Assembly (NCBI GenBank): GCA_021774205.1
Contig: JAJFJI010000127.1
Span: 1 to 17,672, forward strand
Direction of reading: 5' to 3'
DNA from: Nitrosomonas sp.
GTDB taxonomy: Bacteria; Pseudomonadota; Gammaproteobacteria; Burkholderiales; Nitrosomonadaceae
Length of the DNA stretch: 17,672 nt
In this document: positions 1 through 6,476 of the stretch, one piece after another
How the letters are laid out: the number at the start of each line of letters is the position of its first letter
Numbering within the stretch: the stretch's first letter is position 1
Made by a program: the position numbers and the translations under genes
Notes under the pieces: model-generated
Database searches by the model: none
Seen by the model: only the letters and a program-made list of their open reading frames with translations
Told to the model about the DNA's origin: nothing

Positions 1-589
1 CATCATGCGTCGCGATCAATACTGTCACACCCACCTGATGGAATGACTTGAACATGTCCATAATGTCTCTTGCATAATCAACGTCAAGATTGCCTGTCGG
101 TTCATCCGCAATCAGAATGGATGGGCGATGGACCACGGCACGAGCAATACATAAACGTTGCCGTTCCCCTCCCGAGAGCGTAATTGGATAGGCTTTCTCC
201 TTTTTCAACAACCCAACTTTATCAAGCGCCGCACGCACACGTCTGGCAGCTACTTTGATATCAAAACCCCCAATTTGTAGCGGCAACAACACATTTTCAA
301 ATACATTACGATCGAATAAAATCTTGTGATCTTGAAAAACAAGGCCTATATTTCGCCGCAAAAAGGGAATCGCACTTTTCTTCAGTTGACGCGTATCCTG
401 CCCATTAACAATTACACTACCGAAACTAGGCAACTCTATCGCGGCAATCAATCTCAATAGTGTACTTTTGCCAGCGCCAGAATGACCCGTCACAAGCACC
501 ATTTCTCCTGACTCAATGGTAAAAACAATATTTTTCAGCGCATTGAAACCATCCGGATAACGTTTATTAACATTTTTAAAGCTAATCAT
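1..589 (-). CDS. ftsE: Cell-division ABC transporter ATP-binding protein FtsE (3' part cut by window edge)
   Basis: The reading frame opens with ATG at 589 (MISFKNVNKRYPDG) and runs 196 codons to the window edge, so about 25 C-terminal residues of the roughly 220 usual for FtsE are missing. It shows Walker A GHSGAGKS (about residues 35-42), the Q-loop region GLVFQDHK, an ABC signature LSGGERQR, and Walker B followed by ADEPTGNLD and the H-loop ATHD. FtsE works with the membrane protein FtsX as a divisome ATPase that controls septal peptidoglycan hydrolases at the inner membrane. The gene follows ftsY on the same strand after 167 bases, the familiar ftsY-ftsE-ftsX order; ftsX should lie beyond position 1. 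The signature has Arg where many FtsE proteins have Gln (GGEQQR), a minor variation. No strong ribosome binding site precedes the ATG. Confidence 0.93.
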   Translation of the reverse strand, partial: MISFKNVNKRYPDGFNALKNIVFTIESGEMVLVTGHSGAGKSTLLRLIAAIELPSFGSVIVNGQDTRQLKKSAIPFLRRNIGLVFQDHKILFDRNVFENVLLPLQIGGFDIKVAARRVRAALDKVGLLKKEKAYPITLSGGERQRLCIARAVVHRPSILIADEPTGNLDVDYARDIMDMFKSFHQVGVTVLIATHD

Positions 590-756
590 TTTTAGAGAAA
601 TCACTTAATATCAACTGGAAAGTTGCAAAAAATCGATAGACTAGCAGCGGCAAAAAGGTTGTCAGGTAATAGCCATTTTCATGTGAAAAGAGTGCTCTGA
701 CACGGCTATGGCGCCCAAGAATGGGGGGCCTAAATAGCTACAAAATAATAAAATAT

Positions 757-1770
757 TTAGTCAATCAATGCTTCGACAAATTCTCTAGCATCAAATGGCC
801 TTAAATCCTCCAAATCTTCCCCAACACCGACAAAGTGAAGCGCTGGTGGATTTTTCGGGTATTGGCCAGCGATAGCTGCAATGACACCTCCCTTCGCTGT
901 ACCATCAAGCTTGGTAAGGATCAGTCCTGTCACGCCCAATGCCTCATCAAATACTTTAACTTGCGTAATTGCATTCTGACCCGTATTTGCATCCAGTACC
1001 ACTAATACTTCATGCGGCGCATCTGGTATTGCTTTGCCAATAACACGTTTTACTTTTTTAATTTCTTCCATCAGATGCAATTGCGTGGTTAATCGACCGG
1101 CAGTATCCGCCAGAACAATATCAATATCACGCGCTCTTGCAGCATTTACCGCATCAAATATAACGGCCGCTGGGTCGCTTTTCTTACCTGAATCACTTTC
1201 TTGTGCAATAACGGTAATATCGTTACGATCACCCCAGGCAACAAGCTGCTCACGTGCAGCTGCCCGGAAAGTATCACCCGCAGCAAGTAAAACCGATTTC
1301 CCTTGCGATTTAAAATAATAAGCAAGTTTACCAATCGAGGTGGTTTTTCCGACACCATTAACACCGGCAATCATAAACACAAATGGTTTTTTTGTCGTCG
1401 TATCTAATGGTTGCTGCAATGGTTCCAATAATTCAATCAATATTTCCTGCAATGCCTGCTTCAACTGGGCCGCATCGGTCAGACCATCACGTTTGACTTG
1501 TTTGCGAAGATGATCAAGCAACCATTCCGTCGCATTTACACCTGCATCCGCACTCAGTAAAATTGTTTCCAGCTCTTCGTAAAGCGCCTCATCTATCTTG
1601 CCGCTACCAAACAAGCCAGAAAGCTGCTTGCCAAGGTTTTGCCGGGTACGGGAAAGCCCGCGCCTGATCTTGCTAGCAAAACTTACCTTTTCTTCTGATA
1701 CCGGCTCATTCTTCGCCGTTTCAGATGAAGATTGAACAGGGTTTTTTTTAGATTTAAAAAGATTAAACAT
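757..1770 (-). CDS. ftsY: Signal recognition particle receptor FtsY
   Basis: SRP receptor GTPase that docks ribosome-nascent chain complexes at the inner membrane. Numbering from the ATG at 1770 (MFNLFKSKK, 337 aa): a short charged N-terminal tail (1-30) in place of the long acidic A domain of E. coli, a four-helix N domain (about 30-125), then the G domain with G1 GVNGVGKT (136-143), DTFRAAA (166-172), DTAGR (222-226), TKLDG (286-290) and GVGE (315-318). A TTG at 1791 would add seven residues (IPYTTR), but the ATG gives the usual FtsY beginning. A TATAAT box on the minus strand at 1794-1799, about 24 bases before the ATG, could be the -10 of a promoter; no good -35 is visible. It is divergent from the M16 peptidase gene and precedes ftsE. 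Confidence 0.95.
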   Translation of the reverse strand: MFNLFKSKKNPVQSSSETAKNEPVSEEKVSFASKIRRGLSRTRQNLGKQLSGLFGSGKIDEALYEELETILLSADAGVNATEWLLDHLRKQVKRDGLTDAAQLKQALQEILIELLEPLQQPLDTTTKKPFVFMIAGVNGVGKTTSIGKLAYYFKSQGKSVLLAAGDTFRAAAREQLVAWGDRNDITVIAQESDSGKKSDPAAVIFDAVNAARARDIDIVLADTAGRLTTQLHLMEEIKKVKRVIGKAIPDAPHEVLVVLDANTGQNAITQVKVFDEALGVTGLILTKLDGTAKGGVIAAIAGQYPKNPPALHFVGVGEDLEDLRPFDAREFVEALID

Positions 1771-1850
1771 TCTGGTAGTGTAGGGTATCAATGATTATAA
1801 GTTCACAAACCTTAATTTTATTCTGTTTACCCAACCTTAGGTAAGTAATA

Positions 1851-3242
1851 ATGAAAACTGACTATGTTATGACATTTACATTTTTTCGCTTCATCACAGC
1901 CATCATGGTCCTGATGCCAGCAACAATATTTGCCAATCCACATGAATACATGCTGAAAAATGGGCTAAAGCTGATCGTAAAAGAAGATCACCGTTCACCC
2001 GTCGTCGTTTCATTGATCTGGTACAAAGCTGGCAGCATTGACGAGTTAGACGGCACAACCGGCATTGCGCATGCGCTTGAACATATGATGTTCAAAGGCA
2101 CAGAAAAAGTTCCTAGCGGTGAATTTTCAAAACAAATTGCTGCGGTAGGCGGACGCGACAATGCGTTCACCAGCCGTGACTATACCGGATATTTCCAACA
2201 ATTACACAAACAGCATTTGCCACTGGCGATGAAACTCGAATCTGACCGGATGCGCAATCTGATTCTCACCGAAAACGAGTTTACCAAAGAAATGAATGTC
2301 GTCATGGAAGAGCGGCGGCTGCGTACCGATGACAAGCCACATGCGTTGGTTTACGAAAAAATGATGGCGGTCGCTTTTCAATCACACCCATATAGACGCC
2401 CAGTCATCGGCTGGATGAACGACCTAGAAAATATGCGCATGGAAGATGCACAGGAATGGTATGACCGCTGGTACGCACCAAATAATGCTATTTTGGTTGT
2501 TGTGGGTGATGTCAACGCAAAAGAAACATTTGATTTGGCGAAAAAATATTATGGCGCTATTGAAACGCGCCCACTGACACCTTTAGCCGAACGTAAACCT
2601 CAAACTGAGCCAGCACAAGTCGGGGTGAAACGATTAACAGTAAAAGCACCGGCAAATTTACCCTACCTTGTCATGAGCTACCACACACCAGCACTTCGAG
2701 ATGTTACCAACGACTGGGAGCCCTATGCGCTCGAAATGCTTGAGGGCGTGCTCGATGGCAATGCATCTGCGCGACTCAACAAAGCATTGGTCCGCGAGAG
2801 CCAGATAGCCAACTCAACGGGAGCAGGCTATAGCATAATGTCGCGAGGTCCCAGCATGTTTTATCTTGATGGCACACCTAGCGAAGGAAAAACGGTGCAG
2901 GAACTAGAAGAAGCCTTACGCGGCGAAATTGAAAAACTCACCCGTGATGGTGTAACAGAAAAAGAACTTGCACGTGCCAAAGCGCAAGTAGTCGCTAGTC
3001 ATATTTACCAGCGTGACTCAATATTCTCACAGGCGATGCAAATTGGCCGGTTGGAAAGTATCGGATTATCTTACCGTGATCCCGATAAGATACTGAAAAA
3101 GCTACAAGCAGTAACCGCTGAACAAGTACAAAACGTTGCAAAAAAATATTTGCAGGATGACAGTCTGACTGTGGCAACACTCGATCCACAACCCCTGGAA
3201 CAAAAGCAACCAGCCAAAGTTCCAGACGGATTGCGGCATTAA
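1851..3242 (+). CDS. Secreted M16 family zinc metallopeptidase (PqqL/pitrilysin-like)
   Basis: A 463-residue exported protein. The N-terminus has a signal peptide (MKTDYVMTFTFFRFITAIMV, cleavage likely after IFA at residue 28). The M16 N-terminal domain carries the inverted zinc motif HALEH (74-78), with the third ligand expected in VVMEERR (Glu153 or Glu154). The M16 C-terminal-like domain follows from about residue 205 (NAILVVVGDVNAKETFDLA). Members cleave peptides in a clam-shell chamber formed by two M16 halves. The start is ATG 1851, with an AGG-containing weak ribosome site about 10 bases upstream. In many betaproteobacteria two such genes lie in tandem, the second lacking the zinc motif; here the next gene is unrelated and on the other strand, so this protein either pairs with itself or with a partner encoded elsewhere. 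The natural substrate is unknown. Confidence 0.92.
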   Translation: MKTDYVMTFTFFRFITAIMVLMPATIFANPHEYMLKNGLKLIVKEDHRSPVVVSLIWYKAGSIDELDGTTGIAHALEHMMFKGTEKVPSGEFSKQIAAVGGRDNAFTSRDYTGYFQQLHKQHLPLAMKLESDRMRNLILTENEFTKEMNVVMEERRLRTDDKPHALVYEKMMAVAFQSHPYRRPVIGWMNDLENMRMEDAQEWYDRWYAPNNAILVVVGDVNAKETFDLAKKYYGAIETRPLTPLAERKPQTEPAQVGVKRLTVKAPANLPYLVMSYHTPALRDVTNDWEPYALEMLEGVLDGNASARLNKALVRESQIANSTGAGYSIMSRGPSMFYLDGTPSEGKTVQELEEALRGEIEKLTRDGVTEKELARAKAQVVASHIYQRDSIFSQAMQIGRLESIGLSYRDPDKILKKLQAVTAEQVQNVAKKYLQDDSLTVATLDPQPLEQKQPAKVPDGLRH

Positions 3243-3263
3243 TTGCTTAAATTGACGCCTCAG

Positions 3264-3306
3264 AAAAAACAGCGGTCGGATTAATAGTAAACCAGCCGCT
3301 GTTTTT
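3264..3306. terminator. Bidirectional Rho-independent terminator
   Basis: An 11-bp perfect stem (AAAAACAGCGG at 3265-3275, CCGCTGTTTTT at 3296-3306) around a 20-base loop. It is flanked by A and T runs that give a U tract in both directions. It lies 22 bases past the peptidase stop codon and 24 bases past the stop of the convergent gene ending at 3331, so it serves both. Confidence 0.8.
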
Positions 3307-3330
3307 CAAAAAGCACTAAGATCTGATTAA

Positions 3331-4191
3331 CTAAAAACCAGTTGAAACAAAATTTCCACTAGCATCCTTGACCCAAGTTTCTCCAGTGAACGCATCAGAA
3401 ACACTTGCAGCATTGGTAGCAAAACAATCAGATACTACCTGACTGTCATTTGTTGAAACCACAGCAAAAGTTACTGGCGGATTAATTGTTATCCCAAACC
3501 CGCTTGGAGTATCTGAAAATTGACTAGTCACATCAAAACAAACATCACTATTTACGATGAGATTAACCGCATCTACCGACGCATTGACTATACAACTGGA
3601 AAAATTCTGTGCTATTAAATCGATTGGATCCGGTATTCCTGGCAAGTCAATTGTCACTCCAGTTGTTTGAGAAGAAGTAATGTTAACGTTGCTTAGCACC
3701 GAAATACCTGTCGGTTCAGATTGTGCGGGTGGTTCACAAAAGTTGGTATTCTCAGGAAGCACGATACACTGGTCATTCGTCGTGACATTGACAACATTAC
3801 CACTTTGAGTGACCACCATGCCAGCTGGTATTTCAGCTGTACTACTACATGCCGGCACACTTCCACTACCCCCAGAGCCCGGTATCTGGGCTAACAGGTT
3901 TGGAAGCGTATCAATGAATGTCGGGCTATCTATCCCCCAGGGTCCGCCCAGCACAAAAACTTCGTTATTATTGACGCCAGCGTAAATATCGGTTGACGGA
4001 TAATACCTAAACGCCCAAGGATCAATCATTTGAGTAGCTTGATGATTAGGAAACAACTGTGAAAATTGGTCCTCCGCCCAATTAAGAAGCGTCTCAATTT
4101 CAGGCGTCGTCGTGGCAGAAGCCAGGTTAACGCCGCCCAATAAAGTTAGCATACTAATAGCTAATACCAAGGATTTCATGCGGTTTATCAT
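3331..4191 (-). CDS. Secreted protein of unknown function with a WAE-x-Y/F-x(n)-RYYP-type N-terminal domain
   Basis: 286 residues with a clear signal peptide (hydrophobic core SLVLAISMLTLLGGVNL, cleavage likely after ASA at 26). Residues 36-83 (LLNWAEDQFSQLFP ... FRYYPSTDIYAGV ... VFVLGG) match a short module that I recognise from many uncharacterised secreted proteins of betaproteobacteria; its function is not known to me. A Gly/Ser linker (105-111) separates it from a beta-rich, Thr/Val/Asn-rich C-terminal part with six cysteines, which could form disulfides in the periplasm or outside the cell. The start ATG at 4191 is supported by a good AAGGAG site (4203-4208). The gene is monocistronic: it ends at the shared terminator and is 186 bases from the cytochrome gene upstream. 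No enzymatic motif was found. Confidence 0.8.
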   Translation of the reverse strand: MINRMKSLVLAISMLTLLGGVNLASATTTPEIETLLNWAEDQFSQLFPNHQATQMIDPWAFRYYPSTDIYAGVNNNEVFVLGGPWGIDSPTFIDTLPNLLAQIPGSGGSGSVPACSSTAEIPAGMVVTQSGNVVNVTTNDQCIVLPENTNFCEPPAQSEPTGISVLSNVNITSSQTTGVTIDLPGIPDPIDLIAQNFSSCIVNASVDAVNLIVNSDVCFDVTSQFSDTPSGFGITINPPVTFAVVSTNDSQVVSDCFATNAASVSDAFTGETWVKDASGNFVSTGF

Positions 4192-4377
4192 GTAAATATC
4201 ACTCCTTTCTAAAATAATATGGTTACTATCCAGCTCACCATCCTATGACCTTATAACCGCACTAGACATCGTCATTTTATGCGAAAACTGTAGTTATTTT
4301 CATTGCGCTATGGCCAACTGAAAGCTGAATAGTTACATACAGGATAATACTTAAAATAACCGCCAAAAAATTCTGGA

Positions 4378-4905
4378 TTATTCTTTACTTTTTACAAAAT
4401 CAATAAGCATCTGGTAAGAAAACATATAATCCTGCCCTTCCAGCGGGGTATGACATTGCACACAGTCAAGATCATTGCTCTTTGGTGTGCCATCAGGATT
4501 ATAAACGGCATAACCCCAGTCACCTGTACGATTTTCCGCAGGATATGGGTCAAGCCAAGTATGCCGGTTTTCCATCACCGCAATTGCCGCCAGCGTATCA
4601 ATTTCAAAAATCCCGTCGTCTCCAGGTATTGGTTTACCCTCAGCATCTGTTTTGGGTGTATATATTTCCATCACAACAACGGAACCTGATGCCGCTTTAT
4701 CGCCTTGCGTGTGACTGGCAATGGCAGCTATATTGGCATAAAGCTTCGCCACCTGCTGTTGATTGGAACGATTAATCGTTGCATATTCCGAAAAAGAATT
4801 TTCATATCCCTCAGGAAATTTAACAAAATCAGGATCGCCACCACCATAGGCAACTAACGGTGATATTGCGAATAAAATGGCGATGACTCTTAAAGAAGCT
4901 TTCAT
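4378..4905 (-). CDS. Cytochrome P460-family c-type haem protein
   Basis: 175 residues with a signal peptide (SLRVIAILFAISPLVAY, cleavage near residue 20) and one c-type haem site CVQCH (148-152) close to the C-terminus. The body follows the cytochrome P460 layout: FPEGYENSF at the mature start, GSVVVME in the middle (74-80), DTLAAIAVMENR (103-114), a GDWGYAVYN strand (128-136), then the haem motif and a DYMFSYQML tail. Family members include cytochrome P460, which oxidises hydroxylamine and NO in ammonia oxidisers, and cytochrome c'-beta, which binds NO. The protein should be periplasmic. The lysine that cross-links to haem in true P460 is not evident at the aligned place by eye, so the catalytic type is open. 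ATG 4905 has a strong AGGAG site 8 bases upstream. The gene stands alone on the minus strand with a long leader. Confidence 0.85.
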   Translation of the reverse strand: MKASLRVIAILFAISPLVAYGGGDPDFVKFPEGYENSFSEYATINRSNQQQVAKLYANIAAIASHTQGDKAASGSVVVMEIYTPKTDAEGKPIPGDDGIFEIDTLAAIAVMENRHTWLDPYPAENRTGDWGYAVYNPDGTPKSNDLDCVQCHTPLEGQDYMFSYQMLIDFVKSKE

Positions 4906-5022
4906 ATTTTTCTCTCCTTATTTATGAAATAGTTGATCGACTGGACATGCCAGTAAATACTGAATTTTATGGGGCCTTGGAATAACAGCTTGGAGTTATT
5001 CAACTTTTTAGCCATCTAAGTG

Positions 5023-5051
5023 GCCTTACACTTGCCTTACACTTCATTATA
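5023..5051 (-). promoter_or_regulatory. Candidate promoter and operator of the P460-family gene
   Basis: On the minus strand a TATAAT box (5046-5051) lies about 140 bases before the cytochrome ATG. Directly downstream are two perfect tandem copies of an 11-bp unit (AAGTGTAAGGC, at 5034-5044 and 5023-5033), followed by CACTT, so the second copy also forms an AAGTG...CACTT inverted pair. Their place over the expected transcription start would suit a repressor site. No convincing -35 hexamer is seen, and the assignment is tentative. The rest of the 289-base gap 4906-5194 holds only a weak 7-bp hairpin (4980-5001). Confidence 0.35.
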
Positions 5052-5194
5052 TGCGCAGAACCGGGCAATAGAAAACCCATAAATGATAATGCCTCAAGTC
5101 TCTATACCCAGAAAAACTACGCATTAATCAAAACAATCTAAGGCGTTGCATTTGGATGTTCATGCTTTTTCACACTTTTTCATCTAATAATCTA

Positions 5195-5920
5195 TCATGT
5201 TTTAGAATAATTACTAATGCGTTTCACTTCCGCCTCGATCCATGCTTCCACCTTAACATTCAAATCACCAGGGTCCATACCTCCCGGATCAATCGGCGCT
5301 CCAATGCTCACTGTTATCGTGCCAGGCCGTTTAATAAAAGAATTTCTCCCCCAAAACTCACCAGCATTATGCGCCACTGGAACAACCGGAACATCGACAT
5401 GTGTCGCAAGCCAAGCACCACCAATACGGTATTTACCTTTTTTTCCCGGCGCAATACGTGTCCCCTCGGGAAATATCACCACCCAGAATCCTTGCTTGAG
5501 TCTATCTCTTCCCTGCTCAACAACTTGCTCCAATGCCGCCTTACCTGAACTACGATCAATCGCGATAGGGCTTGTCATTGCCAATCCCCAACCAAAAAAG
5601 GGAATACGCAGCAATTCTTTTTTAAGCACCCATACCTGAGGCGGAAAGATCTTCTGAAACGCGAGTGTTTCCCATGCGGACTGATGCTTTGACAACACAA
5701 TACTAGGTGTTTCAGGAATATGTTCCGCACCTAGAACGCGATATCGGATACCACAGATTACACGCAACAGAAACAACATCAGAATGGTCCAGCTGGACGT
5801 TACTCGATAACGATTTCGCGCAGAGAGTGGAAAGCAAGCAAGCGTTATTAGCGCATAAGGCGGCGTAATAATAATCTGCAGCAGCAGATAGAGTGTCGAA
5901 CGCAATATTGCCAAGACCAT
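5195..5920 (-). CDS. plsC: 1-acyl-sn-glycerol-3-phosphate acyltransferase
   Basis: 241 residues of the lysophospholipid acyltransferase family, which acylates lysophosphatidate to phosphatidate at the inner membrane. An N-terminal hydrophobic stretch (about 3-30) and a second one (43-58) would anchor it. The catalytic block reads SKHQSAWET (77-85), that is H79-x4-E84, where the textbook motif is H-x4-D; the Asp to Glu form appears to be common in betaproteobacterial homologues, but this is from memory. The glycerol-phosphate motif FPEGTR (150-155) is intact, as is the IAIDRSSG region (119-126). ATG 5920 lies one base after the gmhB stop codon, so the two are probably translationally coupled. 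It is the last gene of the cluster; no clear terminator was found after the TGA at 5195. Confidence 0.9.
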   Translation of the reverse strand: MVLAILRSTLYLLLQIIITPPYALITLACFPLSARNRYRVTSSWTILMLFLLRVICGIRYRVLGAEHIPETPSIVLSKHQSAWETLAFQKIFPPQVWVLKKELLRIPFFGWGLAMTSPIAIDRSSGKAALEQVVEQGRDRLKQGFWVVIFPEGTRIAPGKKGKYRIGGAWLATHVDVPVVPVAHNAGEFWGRNSFIKRPGTITVSIGAPIDPGGMDPGDLNVKVEAWIEAEVKRISNYSKT

Positions 5921-5921
5921 G

Positions 5922-6455
5922 CTACGCTACCAGGGAATCGACAGCCGTTGCCAAATCGGCAAAAATTCTTGTCCCTGCAGGCAGCCTATCGTCAGATTCT
6001 GTTTTTTTGCCTTTACCCGTCAACACCAGAATCGGCGTTGCTCCTACCTTAGCAGCCACCTGCAAATCCCGCAATGAATCACCAATTGCCGGAATATTTT
6101 TCAAATCAATACAATAACGCTGCATAATTTCCTCAAACATTCCAATTGCCGGCTTACGGCAATTGCATTTATCCAAATGTGTATGCGGACAAAAAAATAT
6201 CGCATCAATGCGTCCACCCAGCTGACTTAATGCTTTGTGCATTTTTGTATTAATAGCGTTAAAGGATGCCATATCCAATAATCCGCGGCCAATACCAGAC
6301 TGGTTGGTAGCGATAATAACCCGATAACCTGCCTGGGTCAGCCGTGCAATCGCAGCCAGACTTCCCGGGAGAGGTTTCCATTCATCCGGCGTCTTGATAA
6401 AGGCGTCACTACCATAATTAATAACACCATTATTGTCGAGAATAATCAGTTTCAC
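5922..6455 (-). CDS. gmhB: D-glycero-beta-D-manno-heptose-1,7-bisphosphate 7-phosphatase (GmhB-type HAD protein), motif I altered
   Basis: 177 residues, the usual length for GmhB, which removes the 7-phosphate in ADP-heptose synthesis for LPS cores. Conserved parts are the thumb and zinc site CPHTHLDKCNCRKP (C-x-H and C-x-C, about 89-102), HAD motif II IATNQSG (48-54), the motif III Lys in CRKP, and motif IV GDSLRD (122-127). Motif I, normally D-R-D-G-V-I-N, reads D7-N-N-G-V-I-N: the nucleophile Asp7 is kept but the second Asp, the general acid/base of HAD phosphatases, is Asn9. The codons are GAC AAT AAT, with the frame unbroken around them. The start is a GTG at 6455 with an AAAGAGA site just upstream. 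It sits 21 bases after glyS and one base before plsC. Activity may be lost or changed. Confidence 0.88.
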   Translation of the reverse strand: MKLIILDNNGVINYGSDAFIKTPDEWKPLPGSLAAIARLTQAGYRVIIATNQSGIGRGLLDMASFNAINTKMHKALSQLGGRIDAIFFCPHTHLDKCNCRKPAIGMFEEIMQRYCIDLKNIPAIGDSLRDLQVAAKVGATPILVLTGKGKKTESDDRLPAGTRIFADLATAVDSLVA

Positions 6456-6476
6456 ATCAGTTCTCTTTAGGTTTTC

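Noticed and set aside
4980..5001. 7-bp hairpin GAATAAC/GTTATTC as a terminator
   Set aside because: The stem is short and AT-rich, no gene ends next to it on the strand with the T run, and it lies inside the cytochrome leader.
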